Assembly: GCF_964340395.1 (NCBI RefSeq)
Contig: NC_135558.1
Span: 10,610,001-10,674,000, forward strand
Reading direction: 5' to 3'
Length of the DNA: 64,000 nucleotides
Origin: Glandiceps talaboti
Taxonomy: Eukaryota; Hemichordata; Enteropneusta; Spengelidae
Positions 25,860-41,288 of the stretch are shown in pieces (within the stretch, counting starts at the first letter, position 1; every line of letters starts with the position of its first letter). The notes under the pieces were generated by a model. It saw nothing but the letters and a program-made list of their open reading frames with translations, was not told the DNA's origin and ran no database searches. A program made the position numbers and the translations under genes.

Positions 25860-27410
25860 TTATATATGTTCCAGCATCATATTAATCGCCCTCGAGCGCC
25901 ATAACTCCCTCTTCATTGATCTATCAAACAAACAAGTGGTTCAACCTGAACAGGTTCTTATTGGCATACATCCTGACGTGGAAATATTCCTAAAATTCAC
26001 ATGGGTACCAATACTCAGTTGGTGTTCTATAGAGAAATATGATTATTGTTGATGTACGACTGACACGTGTTCCTAAGAAGGTAACAACCCGACAGTGATC
26101 CAAATAAGCCAACCCCAAGTTTTGACCCACAAAGATTATGATCTTGACCTAGGATGACGAATAAGAACAGCTGTTACCATAGTGACTATGAAGACATTTC
26201 AGGGTAGCATATATGAAAATTATGTCTTATATACGTTGCAACTATTCCTTCTAACGTCCACGAGAAATTGATTTCTCTAATAAAAATATATCTGTATATC
26301 TGGAATCTAGCTTTCCTCTTCAAAGTGTGAAGATGGCTTCTTATTTATATCTAATCAATCATCCTAAATATTTATGACCCTCGTGGATTTGTTCTTTTCT
26401 CTCTATCTAATTGTATTCTCTCGCTGACCATGATTTGTAGATTGAAGACATGACCTTGGTGCAGATCAGATTACTGCTACATGCTTTATTTACCACTACA
26501 ACCATGGCAGCAACAATGCTGAGAATAAGTCATTTAATAGGTCAAACATGCATAGGCTGATATCACCAAATAAAAAAGTTGTACATTTAAGAAAACATGT
26601 CTGTCTATAAACTGCTTATTTTTCCTTGAGAGCCAGGATGACATGATTGGTTACATTCACATGTGAGCGATAATAAAGTTGTCACTAGTTTACTATTTGA
26701 GTTGGGAATGTCTTGATCAATATTCACAGTGACATTCAAATCCATAAAACATGGAAATTGACACTTGTGTTTGAAAAGAAAGGCGCCATTCAGTTTTTAC
26801 ATGTGCCCTTCAAAGCGAAGGTCAAGGTCAATAGCTACGAGAAAGGCAAACTGTGAAGTACAATTCTATATTATGACACTAGTTCTTTAACAAACTATAA
26901 ATCGTTTGACCTTGACTTTGAATGTACGTCTGAGTGCAAAGTAAAGTAATTTCTTGAAGATTGACCAATGAAAGTCCTTGATGTTGCATCGATTATAATC
27001 GCTGAGTAGTCGATAGTCATACGATATGTTACAATCGCACCAGTAGACGAGATGTACTTGCATTGGCATTGGGATTTGAAACTACTTTCTTTAAGTGATA
27101 GAGCCCATAGTATGTGTTATGTTCATAAATCTACATTTAAGTCTTGCGCTGGTATTTAAAGTGTCAACAAAATTCAAACATTAAGCCCAATAATTGATAA
27201 ACAGAGACTTTCTTATGGCTTTATTTATGCGGTTTCACATCACAATTGTTCGAGTATAGTTTGATGCGAGGATGAATCACTCCATAGTAAACGTCAAACA
27301 CATTTAGAAACAATCCAAATAACTTGTTAGACAACTTATATGGAGTCGTAACTTGTGAATTACAGCTGACTACACCTTGATCAAACAATTCTTTAACCAT
27401 GAATTAATGA
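25860..27410. other. No gene recognised
   Basis: AT-rich intergenic sequence. Short AAGGTCAAGGTCAA and TTGACCTTGACTTT phrases near 26820 and 26905 are in opposite orientation, resembling parts of a degenerate dispersed repeat that also appears near 31.3-31.7 kb. Confidence 0.4.
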
Positions 27411-27893
27411 GGCAAAATTTTTTTTTAAAATGAAATGTTTCCTGTAACCCGACCGACCCTACTTTAAGGTGTCAACCCTAAACAATTTTTATATTTAAAA
27501 GAGGTAACTAGTGAGACTTTACTTCTTTTTCCGTGCAAAACGTTTTTACACATTCAAAAAAGGTAAAAATGGCGAGAATGTAAATTAACACTTCTTTATC
27601 TAAAAAGGTCAAGATTTACATCTTTACATCAGCTATTCTTTCGTTCAAAAATGTAAGTTGGAATTATACAAGACAGTCTTCATATTGTGTTCGTCTACTT
27701 CACGTCTTCATTGACTTTTTTTACACCTTGTCCTTGCCCAACTATCATAAAAGTATTGCGACAAATGAGTATCTTGTCTTTGTGTCGGAAGCAATTTCTC
27801 AACAATAAAAATAGAAAATAAATAAATAAAACTCCGGCTTACCCTACCCTATTTTCTGAAGTCATGTTATCGGAAGCAAATTTTGTCTATGCC
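27411..27893 (-). mobile_element. TIR element family A, copy 2 (reverse orientation, diverged)
   Basis: The left end GGCAAAATTTTTTTT...TTTCCTGTAACCCGACC and right end (reverse complement GGCATAGACAAAATTTGCTTCCGATAAC) match the termini of the copies at 48.5 and 49.1 kb in opposite orientation. The internal phrases AACCCGACC...TCAACCCTAAAC and TACCCTACCCTATTTT correspond to family blocks. At 483 bp it is the longest and most diverged copy. Confidence 0.65.
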
Positions 27894-28042
27894 TGATGAG
27901 GTATACTTAACCTCCAATATTGCTAATATGTCTTAGTTTTGAACTGAAAATGATAGACTGCTAAAATTGATTTATTCAATATACCTTAAGAGAAAGGGGG
28001 ATGTTATGTTCAAATGATATCCCAAAGTCGTACAAATAAAGC

Positions 28043-28367
28043 AATACCAACAACCAGGAACCTATGTAATACCAACAACCAGGAACCTATGTAATACCAA
28101 CAACCAAGAACCTATGTAATACCAACAACCAAGAACCTATGTAATACCAATAACCAGGAACCTATGTAATACCAACAACCAGGAACCTATGTAATACCAA
28201 CAACCAGGAACCTATGTAATACCAACAACCAGGAACCTATGTAATACCAACAACCAGGAACCTATGTAATACCAACAACCAGGAACCTATGTAATACCAA
28301 CAACCAGGAACCTATGTAATACCAACAACCAGGAACCTATGTAATACCAACAACCAGGAACCTATGT
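28043..28367. repeat. 25-bp minisatellite, exactly 13 units
   Basis: The unit is AATACCAACAACCAGG followed by AACCTATGT. The array is 325 bp, exactly 13 x 25 with no length change. Only units 3, 4 (AGAACC for GGAACC) and 5 (AATAACC for CAACC) differ. This homogeneity points to recent expansion or gene conversion. Confidence 0.98.
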
Positions 28368-29064
28368 ACATGTACAGATGATATAACACTTGGTCAAAGA
28401 CTACAATGTTAGGTGTATACATCCTCCGCAATCTTAATAAACGGGTACAACAAGGATACTTTTTCGTTTGCATTCATTGCGAAGGTTGTTTAAATAATTG
28501 GTATTAGAGCTAGCTACTGCTATTGATAATGTAGGAAGTCATGCAAACTACCTTTTCTTAGTGAGACAGGAAAGGGCCACTTGCTTCCAAAATTCTCCTT
28601 TGGTTAGTCATAACCTTTTTTTAAAAAAGAAGCAAAACAAAATTGTTTTTTTTTGCTGATTACGTAATGTCAATAAATATTTAGCCAATCGAACATTCAC
28701 TATTTACAGACTTGATTAAAAGTAAACGTTGACAAAGCAAAGCACAGAGATAACTTACGAGATAATATGTCCTGTTGCAATGATTAACATGGTAACACTT
28801 TAAGATGTCCAACGGCCCAAATCAAAACACATGATGTTGAACATTATCGTGTGGAATGATAATGAAATAAACTACATAGCACGATATCCATCATAGCAGC
28901 TTGACATTTATTAGTGATGAGTAGACGTATTAATGAGATCTTTTAAGGCCTGAGATATGGCATAGATGTATATAACAGACAACTGTGAAGATGTTAGATG
29001 GGAAGCTGAACCCTTAACTCTCAAGGCGTTATGAGACATAACACAAACGCATACAACTTTGATG

Positions 29065-29065
<1 letters not shown>
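28368..29065. other. No gene recognised
   Basis: Plain AT-rich sequence between the minisatellite and the AT tract. Confidence 0.5.
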
Positions 29066-30785
<1,720 letters not shown>

Positions 30786-31004
30786 ATAAAAATCACGAGA
30801 CCTGAAACAAGAAATCTGTCTGGCTAGACACAAATCTTACTAACAATGCAGCATTTTATCGGCTGGCTAAACAATCTCACCGACAGCGCTACATTTTATC
30901 GTCTGTTGGTAAGATTTTGTTGAGCCAGACGATAAAATGTAGCAGTGTTAGTAAGATTTTTGTTGAGCCAGACAAATGTTTGTTTCAAGCCTCGTGGTTT
31001 TTAT
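30786..31004. mobile_element. Foldback element D (near-complete palindrome)
   Basis: The arms 30786-30882 and 30908-31004 are inverted copies: the left arm ATAAAAATCACGAG...GTCTGGCT...AATCTTACTAACA matches the reverse complement of the right arm over nearly 97 bp. They are separated by a short loop that itself carries the CTACATTTTATCGTCTG motif. Each arm holds two copies of a unit with GTCTGGCT, AATCTTAC and ATTTTATCG. The sequence would form a long hairpin; MITE/foldback type. Confidence 0.82.
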
Positions 31005-31010
31005 TAAAAG

Positions 31011-31598
31011 ATGGCCCACAATGGGAACTGTGGGGATTGTGAACTGTCTATCTGTCCACAGCCATTCCTAGATCCTGGGCCATTTCGATTTATATCCAAA
31101 CATGGCACAAAGACGAAACATTATGGTGAGCATGCGCACACAGTATGGACCTCATCAAATCTTAGTGACCGTCATATTTGGCAGCAATATTTTGTTAATT
31201 CACTCACTATCTCAACGTTTGAAATGCATTTGAAATTCAAATTTGCTCAACTACATTTATCACATGTGAACTTTTTAATGACCTTGACCTTCAAATTCAC
31301 AGTGAGGTCATTATTGAGGCGTTGTGCAAAGGGAAAAACACTATGCGCAAGATATCAGACATCGAAAAACGGCTGTAGTCTACAAATTGCACATCTTAGA
31401 ATTGATACTAAATTCACCCTGACTTTGACCTTCATGGAATATTTTCAGAATCATGACTTGTGTAGTAGCAAAAAGAAAGCGTTTAATACAATCGCGTCCT
31501 GTCTACAATCGACTATTATTGTTCAATCATATACAGCTGCAGACGGGCAAGTGAATGGATCGCCTATGCTAACTAGTTCAACTGAACTAATTGTATAG
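31011..31598 (+). CDS. Unrecognised 195-codon open frame
   Basis: The longest non-repetitive open frame in the window. It starts with ATG (MAHNGNCGDCELS) directly after foldback element D and ends in TAG. It has several Cys residues, but no domain or signal peptide was recognised. Two internal stretches (LTLTFKFT and LTLTFME) come from GACCTTGACCTTCA-like phrases that occur as a degenerate repeat elsewhere, which argues for non-coding sequence. A rough estimate at this base composition makes such a length uncommon but not impossible by chance. Confidence 0.2.
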   Translation: MAHNGNCGDCELSICPQPFLDPGPFRFISKHGTKTKHYGEHAHTVWTSSNLSDRHIWQQYFVNSLTISTFEMHLKFKFAQLHLSHVNFLMTLTFKFTVRSLLRRCAKGKTLCARYQTSKNGCSLQIAHLRIDTKFTLTLTFMEYFQNHDLCSSKKKAFNTIASCLQSTIIVQSYTAADGQVNGSPMLTSSTELIV

Positions 31599-33488
31599 AT
31601 AGATTTCATTCATAAACTTGACACAATGTTTTCAAAACAACAGGACACCACTTCCTTTTAAAAGTAGTTTCAAAGTCAAGGTGGTCCTCAGCCAACTCTG
31701 TTATAGTGAATAATTAGTCTTATATACTCATTGAATGTACATAATGAAAGTGGGATAAAGAGATCTTTCAGTGAAGTCACGGCTATACTACTTGGTCCAA
31801 GTTAGTGCAAAATCTAGGCTATTCAACAAGGCAAGTGTACTAAAAGTGGGTCAGATGTTCATGGGATCAGGAATAAACTATACAGTCATGTATATCTAAT
31901 GTGAAAGTCTTCAACTGTCAAAAAAAAGCTAGTTGACACAGATTTGATTACAGTGTAACCATCGTGACCCAGTTTGGTGTCGACTGAATAGCCTTAGTAT
32001 GTTTATGATAAGAATACACCTTGATGCAATCAATTTAGTAAAACATGGGATTCACACACTTGGATGTCCACAGCTGTAATTCGAATACCGATATTTCTAC
32101 CCTAGCTGTGTACAGTTTAAATAAAAGTTAACATACACCTACATGTTTAACGTTTTTGTCACAAAGATTTTGTCACAAATCGTGCAACTTCTAAAGCAGG
32201 CTAGAGGAATTCATTTAAGGGTTATGTGAGGAAGTAATGGTCATAAGATAATTCGGACTATTAATTAATATGACTTAGTGGAATGACATGATGAGAACGG
32301 TTTTCTTTACATTTTCAGTACGTTGTAAAAATTTGTCTTCAAGTTGCTATAACTTTTTTGGGAACTTTTAGCCAGAGGACCAACCATTATCATGGAAGAA
32401 ATTTTGTGTACAGTTGAGCTGTGATCGAAGTGGAATGATCATACGAGAACGGTTGTAGTTGCATCATGCATTTGTTTTGTCGTTACGAAACATTCAACCC
32501 GGGGTCATATAACGATGTGTTACAAACACTGGCAACGTTTGTCTCGAATAAAAGGTAGGGTTGACTTTCCAAGTTTATTATGTGGGAGAAACGCAGACTG
32601 GTTCTTTTAAATCATATGATGATGGATGGGGCATATAATCCTTGATTTACTTCGGTGTCTATTATATTGTGCGGGGATGTTTAAAGGTCAAATTGTAACT
32701 TAATATTTCAAAGTCAAACAATTGACCTGCTGTGACCCTAAATCTTGCGAACGTTATATGTTCTTTGTGTAAACTTGGAAGATGCACGCTGTACTTGTAT
32801 CGATATAGTCTTTACGAAGGTCCATTACACACACATGGCTTAGCGCGGTTCAAGATTACAACCCTATGTCTAAATAGTTACAAATAAATCGTGTCAAAAT
32901 GGCGTCAAGAAGACACATTAGAAGTAGCGCGACGAAACCTATTTATTTCACGTTTAAGAACAAAGTTGTAAAATGCTTGATAACGCCCACGTGTTGATAA
33001 TGCTATCACGACCCGAACCATCGAATAGGTTCAGTGGAGACAATTAAACATACTACACCATCAAATCTTTTCCGCCGAATAAAATACAACATTCTCCTTT
33101 TAAGGTAAGTAGTTTTGGCATATACGTTTCACTTTAGACGTAAATCATACTGAACTATCTCAATTTCTATATTTGTACCTAAATTTCGGTTCGAAGAAGA
33201 ACATTTTCCGTCTTTTTTCAACTAGTAACTTTGTTCGTTGATCACGCACAGTCAAGTGAAAAATCAAAGTGGGTCAAATGAAGTGGAAGCACAGATCATC
33301 GAGCATTAAAAGGAACTTTCATAGTACTTGTGGTCACAGTAGCAACTTTAAAGACGACGAAAGGGGGGGGTAGGAATGAAAACACAATCATTGAATCAAA
33401 GAGACAGGGGGAGAAGGAGACAAAAACAGATAGAGACAAATGAGCAGAAGTGAACACAGGCAGATGAGAGAAGGATAGACACAGAAAC
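31599..33488. other. No gene recognised
   Basis: AT-rich intergenic sequence with no clear open frame, array or element ends. Confidence 0.45.
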
Positions 33489-33508
33489 AGACAGACATAT
33501 AGGCAGGC

Positions 33509-33583
<75 letters not shown>

Positions 33584-33612
33584 AAGACAGAAAGACAGAC
33601 AGACAGACAGAC
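33489..33612. repeat. (GACA)n microsatellite
   Basis: About 25-30 units of GACA with a few interruptions near the edges (GGCA, GAAA). It accounts for the Cys/Leu/Ser/Val open frames on the other strand. Confidence 0.97.
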
Positions 33613-34880
<1,268 letters not shown>

Positions 34881-37839
34881 CATTAACATCTGGCATGTCA
34901 ACTAATTAACATGCAGGGTCTCACTTCAATAGCGACTGCCTCATCGTCAGCAAAAACTAGTTTTTGTAGGCAACAGCTGCAAAGAGCTGCCTGGTTGACT
35001 TAACCTTGAAAACAATTCTATGTGTGCTGTATGTCCATTTGATATTATAATAACCTTAAATCCGACGTATGCATTCACTACCATGATTACATTCAGTAAG
35101 GATTTTTTGCCAATAGATAACATTGGCGGCCATAGCATAGCAAATGTTACAACCTCTGGCACATTAAAAAGCAAACAAATACGTAATTAAACAACAATAG
35201 AAAAAACAACAAACAGATAACCAAGTAGGCCCTGTCACAGACGACAAAACAATGATTGTGTCTATGCAATACGTACACGTCAAATTACCACGTGATTTGG
35301 TGCATGCGGTAGGGGATGGGGCGCGATCTTTTCTGTAATTTCCTGGTAAAACACATCGACTTAACTACGGGAGATTACCGAAATTCACTGACTTTCTCAA
35401 GCCTAATTCTATTTTAATGAAAGTCATTAAATTCTGAATGGTCGGAACTATCTCAAGGGAGGAATTGGCCAAAGAATGAGTTGCATGGCCATATTAATGG
35501 TCTTTTCAGTAGCTCTGTACTATACAGCTTCAATCAACATTATTATCGCATTAAACACCCCGGGAGAAATGTGCTAACTCCGCGGGAACCAATGTCACAA
35601 CAAGGTAGTGTGTCCTTGTAAAAGGCGATCTCCTCAGAGGAGTCTCCTGTAGTATTATTCAGCCGTGTCGGGATGAGTACTCAGTCACGCGGAACAGCAA
35701 AACAAGTGGCTGAAAACAATGTGGGTCTATTACACCTACGTTTTTACAGGAAGCAGGGAGGCCGAATCTTGCTTAAATCAATACAGTCACATCCTTCAAA
35801 CTAACAGTTACAAAACCATCAATCATAAAAGTTTGTCAAGAAGTCAAGGTAGTTTAATTAGATATTGTTACGTTATCCAAACTCTTTGATCAGTTAACCT
35901 TACTGAAAAAGTCAAGTGTTTTAGCACTTAGTAAATCTCTTATCGGTTATCCCTTTGAAATTCCGAGACATGTTTCAACAAAGTATACCAAATGTTGGCT
36001 GAAAATAATTCGCTAGATAAGTTCACAGTTAAAGGGGGTACATGGAAAAACATTCATCAAACGTGTGGTTGGCTGCATATTGTCCGATAATGGAGGTATA
36101 AGGTCTCCCTTTATACCGCTATAGTTCGATAAAATATAACCAATGAACTGAAACCGAATGTCTGGCTTCTTGTATCATTTACCAAACTTTCCTTTTTTTG
36201 TAATTAACCTGCACATACCTCGACACAACGGTTGTTCTGTAAACGGCAGTCCTACCAAATTCCATGACTCCATTCTAAAATACAAAAATCCACTGCCTCG
36301 AGTGCACTTCTCAATGAAATAGACCACATGTGCAACTTCGAAGTTACACTTGCTAGTACACATGTAACTCTGACAAAATGGCCGAAAGGGTCATTGGACA
36401 CGGACAGGAAATGTCTGTGCCATAAAATGCACCCCACAACTTGGGTTGAGACTCTTCCTACGGGCATCTACGACTGCTATCTAAATCGCGTGATTAATGC
36501 ATCAACGTTCATGATCGCAGGAAGTGTGCACGTCCCCACCGCAACACTTAACATGTAACTGGTGACTGGCCGTGGCTCGGCGTCGGGTGAATGAATGGAT
36601 TGATGGAAGAATGCATAAATGACATATTATTATACTTACGAAGATGGGTTCCATCGCCTTTGATTGAAAACCAACATTCGTCTTATCTGATCACTTGGTT
36701 AAAATTCATCCGAGTTCCGTTACAAGGTTAAGAAAACTTCAAGGCACAGTTAGTTAGCTGCAAATGGCATTCCTCGCGGACCTTCGATCTGGACGATGTT
36801 AATAGACACCCAGTAGGAACGTTAACATACTGACAGAATAGTCCAGGCGTACGGGCCATCGGTCATACTATTTTAAGATCACCGAGTCCACTCGGTACCA
36901 TAAATCACGGCGGAACCACAACGTAAACAGACCGAGTGCGATCGATGGTTGCTGTGACAGACACGTTAACAGTACAACCGTGTGTCTTGTAATAGGAGAC
37001 ACCTTAAACTAGGGGTAGTCTGACCTACGCAAGCTTCTCCCGCGCTGTTCGTGTCCCGCCGGGGTCAAATCCCGGTGGCTCGTGAAGGGAAGGGTACTAG
37101 AAAAAGTAAATACGGTCGATTTCCCAGCCCACCTCTTCTGCTTACGTCTATAACTTCTTGGATGACAGCGATGATTATTGCTGGCTACTACTGATCCTGT
37201 CAGTGTACACACAACTGGTGAATCCTCCGTTCGTAGTAGTATTCCATGTTTTTTCTGTATGCTTTGGTGACCACAAGACTAAACTGTAGAGGCAGTGAAG
37301 CAAATCGGCGATACCGGAACCGAAGATTCGATATTGTGTCTGTCAAATGTCACGTGCATCAGAACCTCCGTTCCAGACACAGTGCCCAAGGCCAATTTTA
37401 TCAAATGCTGCAAATTTCCGGAATAGAGGGTATTTTATCCCTTTTGTAGGTTGAGGGAGTATTGAAGTGAGGGGCGGGATTTATCACCGGTGTATCACAA
37501 CTCTCAATGACGAGAAGACGTATTTCACAACTGCCAACGAAGGTAGATTGGGTCCCCGGTACACAGAGGCCCGCACAGAGGTGACATTATTGACGTAACA
37601 AGTAACACCACGTGTGGAAATCTAATGAAAATAATGTTTCCTCCGAACGATATAGTTACGCTTTTTGTTCGCTAATCTATTGCTGCATGTACGCCTCGTT
37701 TGGCCTTTGCAAGTCAAATACAAAGTCCGTGAAAAGGGTTGCAGAGAATGACCCCTGCTTAACATCAACATAACACGCGCCTAAACTCCCTTTGATCACC
37801 TCGGATGGGAGACGAAGACAAAGATTTTATTGTCTAGTT
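34881..37839. other. No gene recognised
   Basis: A nearly 3-kb interval. Open frames of 60-76 codons on both strands around 36.2-36.6 kb overlap each other and resemble nothing known. Local GC is somewhat higher at 36.8-37.6 kb, with many CpG, but I see no splice-bounded exon. Confidence 0.4.
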
Positions 37840-38163
37840 TTACATGACAATAGAAAATAACAAAGGTGAAAGAGTATTTGCAAAAAACCTATGAACGGAA
37901 AAGATGCAGTTGCACAATTGAAACAAAACAACTGTTTCGTCAGTATCGTCAAACTCTTTCCAAATTGAGCTTTTAGGATGATTCCATCTCAATGTGTCCT
38001 CCGATGCGTTATTAATCACCCAGTATCTCGGAAAAGTTCGTCCGTCTTCGGTTTGCTTTACAAATGTTACATAATCCTTACTGAATTTCAAATTTAATCT
38101 CCTCCTACGACCATTAACACGATTAAGTTCAATAAGAAGGGAAACAAGTGAATTAACGAACAT
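37840..38163 (-). CDS. Unrecognised 107-codon open frame, possible exon
   Basis: The frame runs from an ATG at 38163 to TAA at 37840. A basic RRRRLNLKF stretch is followed by KDYVTFVKQTEDGRTFPRYW and a Trp/Asp-rich part (RWNHPKSSIWKEFDD). Composition is protein-like and not repeat-derived. I do not recognise the family. It may be a single coding exon or a fragment of a transposon protein. The last 35 or so codons are hydrophobic and may be non-coding read-through. Confidence 0.28.
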   Translation of the reverse strand: MFVNSLVSLLIELNRVNGRRRRLNLKFSKDYVTFVKQTEDGRTFPRYWVINNASEDTLRWNHPKSSIWKEFDDTDETVVLFQLCNCIFSVHRFFANTLSPLLFSIVM

Positions 38164-38702
38164 TGTTGTGTGTCAAAGAATGAATGACATTCGTTTAACT
38201 CCACTAAATTTATGTACTGTTATGTATCTTGATTTGGGGGAAATGAAACCATGGCTTACTACTAATAAAATGGTGGGGTGACAGACAGGTTTTGACGGTA
38301 CGGGCCCACCCAGTGTTGTAGGGATGGTATAGAGACATGCAAATTACATTCACGCACATTTATTTAGTGAACATTGTTGTATACAATCCACTCCACAAAT
38401 TTAAGATAGTCACGAGAGAGTTGAACAAAAAACTCTCATTACACTACATGAATCTAATGGGGATCCCAGGGTTGTTGGCAAAGAAAGGTTTTCTTTATAT
38501 TTCCACCGTTTTGAATACTGCTGAGACACATCGAACAATTGATCTAAAAGCATCTACAGCTATCCATACTGTGCTATGAGGTCTACGAATTTGTTTCACT
38601 AACAATGTATTAACTTGATTAGGAGAATTACTAAGAATGGATAGTTGGTGAATCCGGGAGTGAATGGTTGAGGGGGAGGGGGCAAGGAAGACCAAGAAGG
38701 GA

Positions 38703-38830
38703 GAGTGAGTGAGTGAGTGAGTGAGTGAGTGAGTGAGTGAGTGAGTGAGTGAGTGAGTGAGTGAGTGAGTGAGTGAGTGAGTGAGTGAGTGAGTGAGTGA
38801 GTGAGTGAGTGAGTGAGTGAGTGAGTGAGT
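38703..38830. repeat. (GAGT)32 microsatellite
   Basis: About 128 bp of perfect GAGT. On the opposite strand it gives artefactual Ser-Leu-Thr-His open frames. Confidence 0.98.
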
Positions 38831-39059
38831 AAAATGTAATTGGGTAAATTGATTAATTGTCTTGACCACTGTAATATGAGCGTCCACATACAAGTTCACC
38901 TTTCTAGCTTTGAGAATATATATGGGATAGTTTTATTTATTTAGAATCACGAATAAAGACATACTTTGATTGCATATCGTCGTCAAAAGCTCGAGTTGTG
39001 CGCTAATAGACAATTGAGGGCGCTGTCACTGATAGTAGCACTTCTCTCTGTCATTGAAG

Positions 39060-39249
39060 TGTGCGTATTCTTCAGAAGCTGTAGTCCCACTTTGTGATGT
39101 TCAAGTTTACCCTGTGTGTGTCACCAATTCCTTGATGTAATGTTAAGTTCAATCTTTTTTTCTAAATTTCTTCATGATCATGAATATTTGTAAATAATAA
39201 TTCTTTTGTAGTGGAGTTTGGCGCCATATAAATCTCATTGATTGGTTGG

Positions 39250-39319
<70 letters not shown>

Positions 39320-39320
39320 T
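39060..39320. repeat. Probable SINE 3' tail ending in (GATT)n
   Basis: GGCGCCATATAAATCTCATTG runs straight into about 70 bp of GATT repeats. The form 'GCGC(C/T)ATATAAAT plus short tandem tail' is typical of 3' ends of tRNA-derived SINEs in marine invertebrates. No tRNA-like head was found upstream, so it would be 5'-truncated. Confidence 0.4.
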
Positions 39321-39538
39321 GTCGTAATAGGAAGTTTCCTTACTCTACGTCAATTCAAATGTAACGACCGATCTCCAGTTACCTGGCTCCAATAACTCGT
39401 TGAGTTAGATAATTTGTAGATAATTTGCCAGCAAAACCAGTGAATCAACTCATATATGAACTAATACAGGAATCGAAGCTCAATGAGTACCCCAATCAAA
39501 AGTCAGGGAGGCAGGCAGTAAATCGATAGATCGAACGG

Positions 39539-39552
39539 TCAATCAATCAATT

Positions 39553-39601
<49 letters not shown>

Positions 39602-39603
39602 GC
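39539..39603. repeat. (AATC)n microsatellite
   Basis: About 16 units of AATC, the reverse complement of the GATT array 220 bp upstream. The two arrays could pair as a long stem. Confidence 0.96.
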
Positions 39604-41056
39604 TAGTTATTCCTTCATTCAGTCAACCAATAACTTTATCAATCAATAGATCGATCAATTGATAAGGTAAACTTGACCAAAAGCGAGCCTGATTTTATAA
39701 TCGCTGCACAAGCTTGAATTTTTTACCACACAATGTCATTTTTATCAACCCTGCAGCTGAGCTCGCACCCTCTCTAAAATATGAGTTATAAGAATTAGCT
39801 ATCATTGATAGTCTATACTAAGTACGTCAGGCAACTGTCCATCCGTCACCCAAAAAGAAAGAAACACGTTTTGAGAAAGTAAATGATTTGATTCGACGAT
39901 CAATCTGAGTCTTGGTATATACCGATCGTTCACTTTGTGTACCATGACACGGCTGTAAATATTCAATCACCAAATAACCTGGCAACTTGACAGGCAAGCA
40001 GACAATTTATACCACGGTATCCGGACTGTTCACAATAGATGTTTACGATTGATACACCCATGGGACATAAAATGTAAAAGCCTGAGAACGCAAAGCTGGA
40101 TTTGACGTGACACGGCAACAGGTAGTTCTATTTGACTAGACAAGGGACACAAATTTACTTAAATCAGCGAACGTGCATGTGCATAATGTTTGTACTTGTT
40201 TTCAAACGTTTCGGGTCATTCACATTGCCTTTTAAACTCTTGCTGCTCATCATTAATGTACCATAAGCAAGGCGACGAATTCGCAGGAAAACTCGAACAC
40301 TTTAAAAAGATAAAACTCAACAACTTGAACACTAGGTCTATCGCACGGTAAGAATATGCAGATACACGTAAACTATCGTCAGTACAATAGAGGTGTCAAA
40401 TTCTCTACCTTGACCATAGTGGAGGGTCTACGCCTTGGCGTAGTTTCAACTTTCTGCAAACACAATTCAACTATTCTTTCTACTTGCTCCCCTATACCGT
40501 TTATGAAATCATTACCTATTGGTAACATGGGAATGGACTCCAAACAAAACAAAATGTGTTCCGCTCAGTTTGACTTTATTGTATTTGTTGTTCGTGATTG
40601 TTTGAATGGTTGAACGAGTTCTGATGCCACAGCTATGTCTATACCACCACGAACATGCCGAGGTGTGTAACCTGATACACAGGCGTGGTATTACATTCAG
40701 ATTGACCACGTTAGCAGTAATTATCGTTTTGTAACACCTTTACACTCTGGGTGTCAATTCCGTGACAGGTTTGGAAAGAAGAAAGTTAAACACTTGACGT
40801 GAGAGGAGAGACAATATTTACTACTGCGATCCAGTGTCATAGAAAGCTATTGAAAGTAGAAGAAAGCAAAGTGCATGGTAATTGAAAGTTGAAGTGTTTT
40901 TGACTGGGCCATTTCCTCTACTTAGGTGACTTAATCGGTTTTTGTTTCATCGTACATTCTGTACAAACGGCACCTACGGAACCTAAAATGATATGTTACC
41001 CATCATGCATGTGGCCAGCGCAAATCGCAACACGCATGCACGCACACACGCACGTT
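39604..41056. other. No gene recognised
   Basis: Intergenic sequence. One 85-codon frame near 40.4 kb resembles no known family. Confidence 0.45.
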
Positions 41057-41288
41057 TCCATCCATCCATCCATCCATCCATCCATCCATCCATCCATCCA
41101 TCCACACCCACCCACCCACCCACATACATACATACATACATACATACATACATACATACATACATACATACATACATACATACATACATACATACATACA
41201 TACGTACATACGTACATACATACATACATACATACATACATACATACATACATACATACATACATACATACATACATACATACATACA
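41057..41288. repeat. Adjacent (CATC)n and (ATAC)n microsatellites
   Basis: About 12 units of CATC, then an ACCC-rich junction, then about 41 units of ATAC with two ATAC-to-GTAC substitutions near 41203-41215. It generates long artefactual open frames in several registers. Confidence 0.98.

Noticed and set aside
28043-28367. CRISPR-like array
   Set aside because: Units are directly abutting 25-bp tandem repeats with no spacers, in a eukaryotic genome.
38495-38899. Ser-Leu-Thr-His repeat proteins on the minus strand
   Set aside because: Translation of the (GAGT)n array.
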